The position numbers and the translations under genes were made by a program. Below the pieces are notes generated by a model that saw nothing but the letters and a program-made list of their open reading frames with translations, did no database searches and had not been told where the DNA came from. Positions 1-7,749 of a stretch of DNA of 9,910 nucleotides are shown here, one piece after another. Within the stretch, counting starts at the first letter, position 1. Each line of letters starts with the position of its first letter. The stretch spans positions 1-9,910 of the forward strand of contig DOCS01000097.1 in assembly GCA_003503355.1 (NCBI GenBank), given 5' to 3'. This DNA comes from Opitutia bacterium. GTDB taxonomy: Bacteria; Verrucomicrobiota; Verrucomicrobiia; Opitutales; Coraliomargaritaceae.

Positions 1-499
1 AGAAGCCATTATGGCCGTCGCTGAAAAAGCGAGTGCAGAAGGCACCGGGGCGCGGGGCCTGATGACCGTGCTCGAGCGTCTCTGTCGGGATTTTAAATTC
101 GAGCTGCCATCGAGCGCGATCAAACACTTTGAGCTCTCTGCGGCCACTATTGAAGATCCAGCCAGCTACCTCGACCAATTAAAAGCGCAAAATCAACACC
201 GACAACACGATGTTTGGCTCGCGGACATCAAGCGTTTCGCGGTAAATTTTGAGAAGCAACATGGCTACACGCTTGAATTTAAACCACTCGCCGAGGAAGC
301 GCTCATTCAGGAAGCCACCGAAAAAGACCGTACGATACAGTCGCTCTGCGCAGAAAAATTCAAAGACTTCGAGCACGGGCTATCGATCATCAACCGAAAT
401 AGCGGACAAACAGTTTTCAAGCTTGGCAAACTCGCGATAGAAGACCCCGATAAAGAACTCTCCAAGTGGGTCGTGCGCAGCATTCAGAATACGAAGTGA
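1..499 (+). CDS. ClpX-like AAA+ ATPase, C-terminal part (5' end outside window)
   Basis: The reading frame is open to the left edge (first full codon at base 2), so the ATG at 11 is probably internal. The visible 165 residues begin with a segment typical of the end of the ClpX AAA+ module: A-E-K-A, then G-T-G-A-R-G-L at 41-61, then L-E-R and F-E-L-P-S. The Arg of this motif (53-55) is the sensor-2 arginine position in ClpX-type unfoldases. In ordinary ClpX the chain ends shortly after this segment. Here about 120 more residues follow, predicted mostly helical and charged, including a stretch (about 265-470) that looks loosely like a second small AAA+ lid domain. Members of the family unfold proteins and usually feed them to a peptidase such as ClpP. 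The Walker motifs and any zinc-binding domain would lie outside the window. Family membership is fairly secure; the function of the extra tail is unknown. ubiE/menG follows after 57 bases on the same strand. Confidence 0.72.
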   Translation, partial: EAIMAVAEKASAEGTGARGLMTVLERLCRDFKFELPSSAIKHFELSAATIEDPASYLDQLKAQNQHRQHDVWLADIKRFAVNFEKQHGYTLEFKPLAEEALIQEATEKDRTIQSLCAEKFKDFEHGLSIINRNSGQTVFKLGKLAIEDPDKELSKWVVRSIQNTK

Positions 500-556
500 T
501 TCCGTACCGCCACGCCTTTTTCAAATTCATTCTAACTTCAAATCCCTTATTATCCA

Positions 557-1258
557 ATGCCTGAAGGAATCGCAGTCAGCCAAATGTTTGCCGGTATTGC
601 CGGACGCTATGATGTCGCCAACCATCTCCTCAGCGGGGGAATCGATTTTTACTGGAGACGAGTGTTGACCGGCATGGTCAAGGCGCGCGGCCCCAAAGAC
701 GTGGTCGATTTGGCCACTGGCAGCGGTGACGTTGCCTTCAAGCTGCGCGATCGCCTGGGCGCTGCGGTGCCGATTAAGGGGCTGGACTTCTGTGAGCCGA
801 TGCTCGACGAGGCGCGCCGCAAAAAGACTGCGCACGCCGCCTACTCGGATATTGAGTTCAACTTTGGCGACTGCATGGATCTGCCCCTGCCCGACGCCTG
901 TATGGATGCGGTCACCATCTCGTTCGGCGTGCGAAATTTCGAGGACCGCCAGCGCGGCCTAAAAGAAATCTTGCGCGTGCTACGCCCCGGCGGCCGTCTC
1001 TTTGTGTTGGAATTCTCACAGCCAGACCGCTGGTTCCGACCGTTTTACTACCTCTACCTAAAATATATCCTACCGCTAGTAGCAGGCATCGCGACCGGCG
1101 ACAAAAGCGCTTACGACTATCTGGCTGGCACGATTGAGAACTTCCCCACCAAGGAAGCCTTGGGCAACCAACTCAAGCTAGCGGGCTACAATACCGTCGA
1201 GGCCACTGGCCTCACGTTCTCCATTGTGGCAATCCACGAAGCACAAAAGAGCGGTTAG
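557..1258 (+). CDS. ubiE/menG: Demethylmenaquinone/ubiquinone-pathway C-methyltransferase (UbiE/MenG)
   Basis: This is a 233-residue SAM-dependent methyltransferase of the UbiE/MenG/COQ5 family, which adds the ring C-methyl group late in quinone synthesis. The family N-terminus is present ([13 protein letters not shown], residues 10-22). SAM motif I is D-L-A-T-G-S-G-D (51-58), with an acidic residue at the end of strand 2 (D77). The family signatures F-G-V-R-N-F-E-D (123-130) and L-R-P-G-G-R-L (142-148) followed by L-E-F-S-Q-P are clear, as is [10 protein letters not shown] (164-173). Length is usual for the family. The ATG at 557 puts the conserved N-terminus at residue 10, so no other start is needed. 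No Shine-Dalgarno sequence is visible; the leader reads CTTATTATCCA. The protein is cytosolic and probably associates with the membrane. Whether the substrate is demethylmenaquinone or a ubiquinone precursor cannot be read from the sequence; menaquinone fits the suspected phylum. Confidence 0.95.
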   Translation: MPEGIAVSQMFAGIAGRYDVANHLLSGGIDFYWRRVLTGMVKARGPKDVVDLATGSGDVAFKLRDRLGAAVPIKGLDFCEPMLDEARRKKTAHAAYSDIEFNFGDCMDLPLPDACMDAVTISFGVRNFEDRQRGLKEILRVLRPGGRLFVLEFSQPDRWFRPFYYLYLKYILPLVAGIATGDKSAYDYLAGTIENFPTKEALGNQLKLAGYNTVEATGLTFSIVAIHEAQKSG

Positions 1259-1556
1259 TGTAATTGAGGGCGAGTGCCTCGCAAATCTCCAACAGTTAAA
1301 CCGCAAGGGCAGACGACTGTTCCCCTCCTCTCCTCTCGATGGCGTGGAAACAGAGTAGAGTGTTGCGCTTAAGACTTCGCATTTGAATGCAGGGCTCCGT
1401 TTCTGGAGCGCCCCGCGTCGTTCTCGTGATCGGTACAAAGATCGATCGCGAAGTCATGCCCATGACCTCGTCATTCCACTTGGCCCGATTCACAGTCCAG
1501 TGAGCACAAGGCTTTTACGCCCGCCCACATGTTCAAATCACATCGACACCGCGCGG
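1259..1556. other. Non-coding gap between convergent genes, with candidate structured element
   Basis: This gap separates ubiE (+) from the unrecognised protein gene (-). The short open frames crossing it show no family likeness and run into or antisense to their neighbours. Several inverted repeats are visible. An 8-base pair GACTTCGC (1373-1380) / GCGAAGTC (1448-1455) encloses a hairpin G-G-GCTCC (1392-1398) / GGAGC-g-CC (1405-1412) and a second one GATCG (1428-1432) / CGATC (1443-1447). Together they can be drawn as a three-way junction of about 83 bases. The right-hand hairpin could alternatively extend to 9 pairs (1424-1432 / 1443-1451, one G-T), competing with the outer stem. GTCATGCCCATGAC (1453-1466) and AACAGT (1291-1296) / ACTGTT (1316-1321) are further repeats. 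No T-run follows any of them, so they are poor intrinsic terminators. It could be a small RNA, a dispersed palindromic repeat or chance. Confidence 0.35.
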
Positions 1557-2000
1557 CTAATAGCCCTTCTGCTGCAGAACTGCCTGCAACTGAGCTTGGA
1601 AGTCCTGTACATCTTCAGGGCTTGGACGGTATTCCGGATTATCTCCAGGAATCAGCCCGAGTTGCCCGGCACTGGACAGCTGCCATCCGAGCTTAACGCC
1701 GTCACTAAAGACCACTGAACCATTTACCAATGCGCCGGGGCGCGGGATCGCATCAACGTCAATCGTCACGCCGGCAGGCTGCGCATCAACGACTTCGGGC
1801 TCCTCGGATGCGGCGTCCGCATCTTCAGAAACTTCGGGCTCGGCAAAAACGATGTCCAAGTCGTCGACTAGGAACCGCACATCCATATAGGTCATGGAGA
1901 TCGAGAACTCCTCGCGCAGCATGCGCTGTACTTCAGCGAGGGACTTCCCATCGGCAATCCAAGTGGAAACGGTAGATTGTTGAGAATCGGAGAGGTCCAT
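1557..2000 (-). CDS. Unrecognised small acidic protein downstream of dnaA
   Basis: A 147-residue protein that I do not recognise. The N-terminal half (residues 1-52) looks helical, with a pattern [21 protein letters not shown] that resembles a small helical, possibly helix-turn-helix-like unit, followed by [15 protein letters not shown] low-complexity Glu/Asp/Ala/Pro linker follows (about 53-78). The C-terminal part contains [10 protein letters not shown] and ends in a helix with [10 protein letters not shown]. No signal peptide or membrane segment is seen once the ATG at 2000 is taken as start. The frame is open up to a TTG at 2102, but those 34 extra residues are hydrophobic and unlike the rest and overlap a hairpin, so I reject them. 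It lies 105 bases behind dnaA on the same strand, so co-transcription is possible. The two-part layout suggests a real conserved gene; the function is unknown. Confidence 0.75.
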   Translation of the reverse strand: MDLSDSQQSTVSTWIADGKSLAEVQRMLREEFSISMTYMDVRFLVDDLDIVFAEPEVSEDADAASEEPEVVDAQPAGVTIDVDAIPRPGALVNGSVVFSDGVKLGWQLSSAGQLGLIPGDNPEYRPSPEDVQDFQAQLQAVLQQKGY

Positions 2001-2079
2001 ATAAAAATCTAAAAGGTAAAAATGCGTCGATGCGCGACCGAATGAAAGAGCGCCCAGCAAGAAAAAGTGAAGGAAACAC

Positions 2080-2100
2080 GATTCGCGTAGAATGCGAACC
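2080..2100 (-). terminator. Weak hairpin just after the dnaA stop
   Basis: On the - strand the RNA can form GGTTCGC / GCGAATC (7 pairs, one G-U) around a 7-base loop, starting 5 bases after the dnaA stop codon. The following bases (GTGTTTCCTTCAC) are only moderately T-rich. It may be a leaky terminator between dnaA and the next gene, or an RNA 3' stabilising hairpin. Confidence 0.3.
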
Positions 2101-2105
2101 AATTA

Positions 2106-3530
2106 TTAAGCTCCGCCCTGCGAGAGTTGCTTGATCAAATAATCAACACCGCGCTTCACACTGCCATCCTGCTCCATCATGTTTTCGACCTGCTTGCAGG
2201 CGTGTATCACTGTGCCATGATCTCGGCCGCCAAAGGCATCGCCAATCGATTTGAGCGGATCACTGGTCAAGGTGCGGGAAATATACATCGCCACTTGGCG
2301 CGGAAAGACGATCGCACTGGTGCGTCGGCGTCCGATCATCTCGCTAAAGCGAATCTGATAGTAGTCAGCGACCTTTTTCTGAATTTGATCCACGGTGACC
2401 TTTGTCAGCGTCTCCTCATGCAACAAGTCGCTCAGCAAGCGCTCCACCGCTTCGAGGTTTAACTTTTGGTCGATTAATGAATCGTAACTGGCGATCCGTG
2501 TGAGCGCCCCTTCCATTCGACGCACGTTGCGGGAAACACGCTCAGCCAGGAAATCCATGATCTCGGGATCGAGCGAAATGTTCATCGCAGCGGCTTTATT
2601 ACGCAAAATAGCTACACGGGTTTCGAAATCCGGTGCTTGGATGTCGGTCACCAAGCCCCACTGAAAGCGTGAGATCAAGCGGTTTTCAAGGCGCTCAATT
2701 TCATTGGCGGGACGGTCACTGGCTAGAACGATTTGACAGCCAGACTCGAACAGATCGTTGAAAGTATGGAAAAACTCCTCCTGCGTGCTTTCCTTGCCAG
2801 AAAGGAAGTGGATGTCGTCAACCAACAGCGCATCAACCGTGCGGTAATACTTCCGGAACTTGGTGAGCTTGTTCTCACGAATTGCATGAATGAACTCGTT
2901 GGTGAATTTCTCAGTGGAAACGTATGCTATGCGTGCATTCGGATTGTTTACCAACATCTGGTGTGCGACCGCATGCATCATGTGAGTTTTGCCCAAGCCG
3001 GTCTCTCCATACACAAACAGTGGATTATAAGCACGGCCAGGGGCATTGGCCACAGCCATACTGGCCGCGTGCGACAACTGATTGCTGGAACCAACCACCA
3101 AATTCTGGAAGGTGTTGCGCGGATTTAGAAAGGTACGGCGTACCTGAGGTACTGCAACACCTCGATTCGAAACCGCATCAACTGAACGAGCACCACGGCT
3201 ATCCAGCCCCTTGAGACGATTGGCTGTGGTGTTGGCCGGTGCCTCCGTTGTCGTGGTAGTTGCCACCTCAGCTTCTTCGGCCACCTCAATGCTCACTGCC
3301 ACAGCTGTGCCAGCAAAGCTTCGTGCCTGCTGCGCAATGATGTCTAAATAATTGTTCTCGATCCAAATCGCATTGAACTCATTCGGAGCGGTTAATACCA
3401 GTTTACTATCCGACTCTTCTGCGCAAGTGAGCCCTTCAAACCACATGTCGTATAGGTCATTGGGAAAGAGGTTTTTCAGCTCTTGATTAACACTTTCCCA
3501 GAGGGACACGTTGGAAGTAGTTTGAGGCAT
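2106..3530 (-). CDS. dnaA: Chromosomal replication initiator protein DnaA
   Basis: A complete 474-residue DnaA, the AAA+ initiator that binds DnaA boxes and melts the origin. Domain I is at residues 8-75 (L-W-E-S-V-N-Q-E-L start). Domain II is a short Thr/Ala/Glu-rich linker (about 80-130). Domain III carries Walker A G-E-T-G-L-G-K-T (175-182), Walker B L-L-V-D-D-I (235-240), sensor 1 A-S-D (270-272), the box VII arginine in R-L-I-S-R-F (R288) and sensor 2 V-R-R-M-E-G-A-L (336-343). Domain IV ends with the DNA-binding signature [12 protein letters not shown] (430-441). All key residues are present and the length is normal. The ATG at 3530 gives the usual domain I start. The leader (TTCTTAACCTTA) has no Shine-Dalgarno sequence. 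Upstream lies a DnaA-box-bearing AT-rich region, so autoregulation and a nearby origin are likely. dnaN is not next to it. Confidence 0.98.
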   Translation of the reverse strand: MPQTTSNVSLWESVNQELKNLFPNDLYDMWFEGLTCAEESDSKLVLTAPNEFNAIWIENNYLDIIAQQARSFAGTAVAVSIEVAEEAEVATTTTTEAPANTTANRLKGLDSRGARSVDAVSNRGVAVPQVRRTFLNPRNTFQNLVVGSSNQLSHAASMAVANAPGRAYNPLFVYGETGLGKTHMMHAVAHQMLVNNPNARIAYVSTEKFTNEFIHAIRENKLTKFRKYYRTVDALLVDDIHFLSGKESTQEEFFHTFNDLFESGCQIVLASDRPANEIERLENRLISRFQWGLVTDIQAPDFETRVAILRNKAAAMNISLDPEIMDFLAERVSRNVRRMEGALTRIASYDSLIDQKLNLEAVERLLSDLLHEETLTKVTVDQIQKKVADYYQIRFSEMIGRRRTSAIVFPRQVAMYISRTLTSDPLKSIGDAFGGRDHGTVIHACKQVENMMEQDGSVKRGVDYLIKQLSQGGA

Positions 3531-3551
3531 TAAGGTTAAGAAATAAAAAGA

Positions 3552-3560
3552 TTATTCACA
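3552..3560 (+). promoter_or_regulatory. DnaA box TTATTCACA
   Basis: An exact match to TTATNCACA, located 22 bases upstream of the dnaA start codon in the probable mRNA leader. A site here would allow DnaA to repress its own gene or to act as the outer box of an origin. Confidence 0.5.
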
Positions 3561-3660
3561 GTGTCTACGTCGTGTTTATTGCGAGCGTAGGGGTGAATGA
3601 ATAGAGAGTATAAAAGACGAAAAGATACTGTGGCGCAAGGACGAGTGCCCGCTTGGATAA

Positions 3661-3678
3661 AGAATTGCAAATAATTCT
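3661..3678. repeat. AT-rich inverted repeat in candidate unwinding region
   Basis: AGAATT and AATTCT are perfect inverted copies around a 6-base centre (GCAAAT). The dyad directly abuts a degenerate DnaA-box-like 9-mer (3652-3660) and the candidate dnaA -10 element, so a regulator or DnaA itself could bind here. Confidence 0.4.
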
Positions 3679-3707
3679 ATAATAAATTAAAGAACAACAG
3701 TTTACAA
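3679..3707 (-). promoter_or_regulatory. Candidate sigma-70-type promoter for dnaA
   Basis: On the - strand, TTGTAA (3707-3702) is followed after 17 bases by TATTAT (3684-3679), matching the consensus hexamers at 4/6 and 5/6. Transcription would start near 3672 and give a leader of about 140 bases containing the DnaA box at 3552. The region is AT-rich, so chance matches are easy. Confidence 0.35.
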
Positions 3708-3762
3708 GATTACGAGGGAAGAATTTAGGTCGATAATTTGTTTGGTGATAGACTGAATTAGA

Positions 3763-3819
3763 CAGTTCAGACGGGAAGTCCGTAAGAACATGATCGCCAA
3801 AAAGCGGCACGCTGAACTG
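3763..3819. repeat. 8-base inverted repeat between DnaA-box clusters
   Basis: CAGTTCAG (3763-3770) and CTGAACTG (3812-3819) are perfect inverted copies separated by 41 bases. A related CTGAA occurs just left of the first copy (3753-3757). They may be sites for a protein that binds as a dimer, or arms of a large cruciform. No known motif is recognised. Confidence 0.35.
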
Positions 3820-3854
<35 letters not shown>

Positions 3855-3926
3855 ATTTGTTCCCAATAACTTTTAGGTAATTTCCATGACTGTTATCGTA
3901 GGATTGTGACACTTTCATTACCCCCT

Positions 3927-3943
3927 GAAAAGGCGTCCTTTCC
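3927..3943 (-). terminator. Possible hairpin after hprK
   Basis: The - strand RNA can pair GGAAAGG with CCTTTTC (7 pairs, one G-U) around a 3-base loop, 75 bases beyond the hprK stop. No T-run follows (AGGGGG instead), so intrinsic termination is doubtful. Confidence 0.2.
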
Positions 3944-4017
3944 GAAACTTGTCGAGCCCCCATATTGTATCATCAATAAAACGCCATGTTTGGCTAGGCT
4001 GTTTTCAAAAGGACAAA

Positions 4018-4989
4018 TTATTTCGCACCCTGCGCCATATGAGCGATCAGTCGTTCATTGAATTCCGCAGCCGAGTCATGCCCCATCTCCTTCAATGCGC
4101 GCATCATTGCCGCGACTTCGACCAGTCGAGCCATGTCACGACCGGGACGCACCGGAATTTCGATCAGCGGGACCTGCATCCCAAGGACTTCCATGTGGTT
4201 CTCCTGTAACCCCGTGCGGTCCTCGTTCATACCCGCACTCCAGATAATAAAATTAATGATCACATCAATGCGCTTCTTCCGGCGTACTGAACGGACACCA
4301 AACAACTCGGCGACATTAATAATCCCCAGGCCACGGCATTCCATATAACCGCGGCTCAGCTCCGAGGAGGAGCCCATCAACTCACGATCACTCAAACGCT
4401 TTACATGCGTCAAATCATCCGCCACGAGGCTGTGGCCGCGTTCGATCAAGGCCAGCGCACACTCACTCTTACCGACACCACTTTCACCGCAAATCAAGGT
4501 GCCGATTCCCCGTACATCGAGCAGCGTACCATGAATGTGGGTACGCGGTGCAAATTCCTCTTCGAGCATCAGCGTCGCATCGGTGGTAAAGGTTTTTGAC
4601 TTCAGTGGCGAACAGATCAGCGGTGTCGAATGCTGATTCGCCAGTGCAACCATAACCTTGGATGGCCTTAGATCCCTTGAAATGATCATACAAGGGATTT
4701 TGCGCTTAAAAATCTCAACAAGGACTTCCTCCTCTTTGGCCTCATCGAGTTCGCGCAGATAAGCCATCTCTCCCGCCCCCATCAGCTGGATACGTTTGCG
4801 CGCAAAAAAGTTAAAAAAACCAACCATCGCCAACGCGGGACGATTTAAGCTGCGCTCGCGGATTGTTTTATCCAATCCCGCTTCACCTGCGACGAGTTCT
4901 AATTCAAGTGCTTCCTTGAAGGACTCGTAAAATTCACGAACCGAGACTGACTCGACGAACTTAGCGTTGTTTCTTTGCTTAACAGGCAT
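4018..4989 (-). CDS. hprK: HPr kinase/phosphorylase (HprK)
   Basis: A 323-residue bifunctional HPr kinase/phosphorylase, which phosphorylates and dephosphorylates a regulatory serine of the phosphocarrier HPr. The N-terminal HprK domain spans about residues 11-145. The catalytic C-terminal domain has H-I-H-G-T-L (H153), Walker A G-E-S-G-V-G-K-S (168-175), the acidic pair V-A-D-D-L (D191-D192), the family signature [11 protein letters not shown] (216-226) and I-P-V-R-P-G-R-D (278-285) followed by L-V-E-V-A-A-M. All functional motifs are intact and the length is normal. The ATG at 4989 lies 18 bases after the lptB stop, so it is the last gene of a probable lptA-lptB-hprK operon. The leader lacks a Shine-Dalgarno sequence. 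In Gram-negative bacteria HprK usually serves a regulatory rather than sugar-transporting PTS; HPr itself is not in the window. Confidence 0.97.
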   Translation of the reverse strand: MPVKQRNNAKFVESVSVREFYESFKEALELELVAGEAGLDKTIRERSLNRPALAMVGFFNFFARKRIQLMGAGEMAYLRELDEAKEEEVLVEIFKRKIPCMIISRDLRPSKVMVALANQHSTPLICSPLKSKTFTTDATLMLEEEFAPRTHIHGTLLDVRGIGTLICGESGVGKSECALALIERGHSLVADDLTHVKRLSDRELMGSSSELSRGYMECRGLGIINVAELFGVRSVRRKKRIDVIINFIIWSAGMNEDRTGLQENHMEVLGMQVPLIEIPVRPGRDMARLVEVAAMMRALKEMGHDSAAEFNERLIAHMAQGAK

Positions 4990-5007
4990 GGGGAGTAGAC
5001 TTGCGGG

Positions 5008-5748
5008 TTACATATTGAAATCTTCACCGAGATAGAACTCCCGGCTTTTTGAGTCATTAATCAAATAGTCGCTTGTGCCCTCACAAAGCACCGACCCTTG
5101 GTGAAGGAGATAGGCACGATCCACGATACTCAAGGTTTCACGGACGTTATGATCAGTGATCAACACACCAATGCCCCGCGCCTTGAGCTGAATGATGATT
5201 TTCTGCACCTCGCTCACGCTGATCGGATCCACCCCACTGAAGGGCTCATCCATCAATAGAAACTTGGGGCGCGTCACCAATGCACGTGAAATTTCTAACC
5301 GCCGCCGCTCGCCTCCACTTAAGGTGTAAGCCTTCTGCTTGGCCAAGCGCTCCAGCCCTAGCTCGTTCAAGTGCTCCTCGACCGCAGCGTTGCGCTCCGC
5401 CTTGCTCAACGGCAACGTCTCGGCAATCGCACGGATATTTTGCTCGACCGTCATCTTGCGAAAAATTGAGGCCTCTTGTGGCAAATAGCCGATTCCGCGA
5501 CGCGCACGACGATACATCGGCTGTGCCGTCAGATCTTCGCCATCCAGGAATACCTTGCCTGATGTTGCCGCAATCAAGCCGACGATCATGTAAAATGAGG
5601 TCGTCTTACCTGCCCCATTCGGGCCGAGCAGACCTACAATTTCACCAGCACTGACGTTGAGATTGACGCCATTGACAACGCGGCGTTTTCCATATTCCCG
5701 GACCAATTCCCTAGTTTCAATCTTCGAAGGCGCTGCAGAGTCATCCAT
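5008..5748 (-). CDS. lptB: Lipopolysaccharide export ABC transporter ATPase LptB
   Basis: A 246-residue ABC ATPase of the LptB type. LptB powers extraction of lipopolysaccharide from the inner membrane as part of LptB2FG(C). Visible motifs are Walker A G-P-N-G-A-G-K-T-T (42-50), Q-loop Y-L-P-Q-E (Q91), signature L-S-G-G-E-R-R-R-L-E-I-S-R-A-L (143-157), Walker B F-L-L-M-D-E-P-F-S-G-V-D-P (163-175) and the H-loop D-H-N-V-R-E-T (H200). The strings G-I-G-Y-L-P-Q-E-A-S-I-F and P-F-S-G-V-D-P-I are characteristic of LptB rather than of amino-acid transporter ATPases, which are close relatives. The preceding LptA-like gene supports this. It starts 55 bases after the LptA-like stop and ends 18 bases before hprK. 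Genes for LptF and LptG are not in the window. Confidence 0.96.
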   Translation of the reverse strand: MDDSAAPSKIETRELVREYGKRRVVNGVNLNVSAGEIVGLLGPNGAGKTTSFYMIVGLIAATSGKVFLDGEDLTAQPMYRRARRGIGYLPQEASIFRKMTVEQNIRAIAETLPLSKAERNAAVEEHLNELGLERLAKQKAYTLSGGERRRLEISRALVTRPKFLLMDEPFSGVDPISVSEVQKIIIQLKARGIGVLITDHNVRETLSIVDRAYLLHQGSVLCEGTSDYLINDSKSREFYLGEDFNM

Positions 5749-5803
5749 ATACTATGAACAAAACTGCTTGGCGGAGGCACCGCAATCCAATCCTGCTTTA
5801 AAT

Positions 5804-7675
5804 TTACAAGTCAGGAGACTGCATTGCCGGCAAAGTCACCTTGGCACGCACGCCGTCCGGACCACCGCCTTCGACGATTGCACGCCGCTCTCCTTGCAGC
5901 AGTGTCATCCGATGACCAGAGACACGACCGCGCTCATCGACAACCACCGCATCGCCTTCAAGCACCACCTTTCCGGCATTCGGCAGGATGGTGGCTTTAT
6001 CGCCAGTCGCCACGCGCCCCGCTTGCTTGATCTCGACAGCATCAAAGGCTTCGACTTGCTCGATCTCCAGTCGGCCATCACTGGAGCCTTCCGCTTTTCG
6101 CGCGGTCACCTCTAGGCGTCCACAACTGGAATTGAGGTTGGTTGCAGTCACTGAAACCGACTCCGCAAAGCGAAACAACGTGTGGTCGGCCGCTTCGATC
6201 ATATGCAGGGAGCGCGCCTGAATCACGGTGTCACGCCCGACAGTATCCGTAGCAACAGGCTCAGCCGTCGTAGCATCTTGCGGCTGCACAGCACTGCGCT
6301 GTAAGTCCTCATAGCCCAAGTCGGGCAGAACTGGCAGAATGACCTTGATCAATCCCCCTCCCGCGCTCTCGACGATCGCAAGCCCCGGTTTGAGCTGCAT
6401 GAGATCACCAACGACAATCGCCTCGCCATTGGTGACACGCGGATCCCCAAAGAGCTCGGCTCGCTCTTCGTGAGGATAAAAAACCACCTTTTCACTGGTC
6501 GCCACTTGCCCTTCCTGCTCGATACGGACGCCGCCCTCGGCGATCACGTAACGCACTTCACCGACCCGAATCGACTCACTGTCGGCGGATTCAGCTGCTT
6601 GTTCAGAGGATTTATCCGCCAGCAGCGTGAGCGTTTGCGACCGCATCTGCACCGCGCCGGACATCACCTCAACGGAGCCATCGAATACAAAGCGATTTTC
6701 CGTCTCCAGTTCACGCATGGTAATCGAATCAGCCAGCACGATCGTCTCGGCACTCAGTGCGGCGCCACCTAAAATCCCCAGCCCACCGGTTTGCGACACG
6801 ATCATCTGCGCCCGGCCGGCATCGCCGCCCCCAGTCACGATCACTTCGCCCTCCCGACTCTCAATGGTTGCACCGCTCAAATAGGCGCCAGAGGCTTCAA
6901 TCTGCGGCGTGCCGCTTAAATTCACCTGTTTCTCGCGCAGTAAAAACTCGGCTTCCCCCGCGCGCAGTACACGTTCCGCCTGCTCAATCACCACCTGGTC
7001 CCGCGCAATAATTTGACGCACGGCATCCATTTGGCCGGCCCCGACTGCCGGCGCGCCAGACTTCTTCCCTTCGGGAGCATCTGCAATCACGATCAGCACA
7101 TTACTTTTCAAATCCATATCACCTGAGACCACGTGCACCGATTTTGTAAATTCAAAGCGATACATCTCTTCGGTGGTCTGCAAAACTAGGCTGCCGCTGT
7201 GGATTTCAGTCTTTTTAGCGGCACCCTCTGACTCGACGGCAACCGAGAGCGATTCCGCCATGCCCTGCGTAAACTCAACCACCACGTCGAACTTCACCTC
7301 GACCTCTTTCGTCACACCGTCCCACGCCCAACCGACTCCGGAAACCTTGAAATTCGCACCGACGATCTCAATCGGGCCATCCGAAACCGCGCGGTTCTCC
7401 TTCATCAGCACCGTCGCTTCAGGACTATCCATCCTCATTTCCAGCACCATGCGCTCATCGCCGGAATAAATACGCAGTGCCATCTCCTCGATCCGAATCT
7501 GCTCGGGACTGTCGTAGATCCCCTTGCCGCCCTGCAAAACCCATTGCGTATAGCCATTATCCGCAAAGCGCGGCAGACGGAAATTCTTTACAGGCGCACT
7601 CGGCGTCATCTGCGCCTGTAATGACAACACAGATAACAGGCAGCAGATCGAACGAAGTAGGAATTTGGAAAACAT
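5804..7675 (-). CDS. lptA: Large LptC/LptA-like lipopolysaccharide transport protein (multi-OstA)
   Basis: A 623-residue predicted periplasmic protein. Residues 1-22 form a signal peptide (K/R near the start, hydrophobic core with two Cys, L-Q-A-Q end). Residues about 33-135 resemble LptC: an I-Y-D-S-P-E-Q-I-R-I-E segment, then G-P-I-E-I-V-G and a W-D-G-V-T-K-E strand. Three OstA/LptA-like beta segments follow, at about 156-270, 305-435 and 480-605. Each has the pattern of short strands with F-x-F/G-x-V-x-V, a gap with a variable insertion, and a strand pair such as A-E-F-L-L-R-E-K-Q-V-N-L-S-G-T-P, A-E-L-F-G-D-P or K-V-V-L-E-G-D-A. E. coli LptA has one such domain in about 185 residues. LptA forms the bridge that carries lipopolysaccharide across the periplasm. 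lptB follows after 55 bases. The domain borders are by eye; a single LptA-only reading of the whole chain is possible. Confidence 0.8.
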   Translation of the reverse strand: MFSKFLLRSICCLLSVLSLQAQMTPSAPVKNFRLPRFADNGYTQWVLQGGKGIYDSPEQIRIEEMALRIYSGDERMVLEMRMDSPEATVLMKENRAVSDGPIEIVGANFKVSGVGWAWDGVTKEVEVKFDVVVEFTQGMAESLSVAVESEGAAKKTEIHSGSLVLQTTEEMYRFEFTKSVHVVSGDMDLKSNVLIVIADAPEGKKSGAPAVGAGQMDAVRQIIARDQVVIEQAERVLRAGEAEFLLREKQVNLSGTPQIEASGAYLSGATIESREGEVIVTGGGDAGRAQMIVSQTGGLGILGGAALSAETIVLADSITMRELETENRFVFDGSVEVMSGAVQMRSQTLTLLADKSSEQAAESADSESIRVGEVRYVIAEGGVRIEQEGQVATSEKVVFYPHEERAELFGDPRVTNGEAIVVGDLMQLKPGLAIVESAGGGLIKVILPVLPDLGYEDLQRSAVQPQDATTAEPVATDTVGRDTVIQARSLHMIEAADHTLFRFAESVSVTATNLNSSCGRLEVTARKAEGSSDGRLEIEQVEAFDAVEIKQAGRVATGDKATILPNAGKVVLEGDAVVVDERGRVSGHRMTLLQGERRAIVEGGGPDGVRAKVTLPAMQSPDL

Positions 7676-7687
7676 AGATGGGTGGGT

Positions 7688-7718
7688 AAAAAGAAACCCG
7701 GATCAGCGCCCGGGTTCC
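7688..7718 (-). terminator. Intrinsic terminator of aspS
   Basis: In the - strand RNA, GGAACCCGG (7718-7710) pairs with CCGGGTTTC (7701-7693) over 9 pairs with one G-U, around an 8-base loop, and is followed at once by five U residues (7692-7688). It begins 31 bases after the aspS stop. Only 12 bases separate its U-tract from the lptA-like start codon at 7675. Confidence 0.85.
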
Positions 7719-7749
7719 AGTTGAAAGTAAACTTTTATCGAAAAAGCAG

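Noticed and set aside
1178..1718. Open frames on both strands across the gap after ubiE (1178-1438 -, 1296-1493 -, 1383-1718 +)
   Set aside because: They overlap ubiE or the small - strand gene in antisense, have Arg/Ser-rich compositions and no recognisable pattern. The region is better explained by inverted repeats than by coding.
2001..2102. A 34-residue N-terminal extension of the small gene from a TTG start, resembling a signal peptide
   Set aside because: It overlaps a hairpin right behind dnaA, uses a rare start and is unlike the acidic, soluble remainder. The ATG at 2000 is the simpler start.
3565..3810. An 81-codon open frame on the - strand upstream of dnaA
   Set aside because: It runs through the AT-rich DnaA-box region and the candidate promoter, with no domain likeness; the Tyr/Phe/Leu-rich composition follows from base content.
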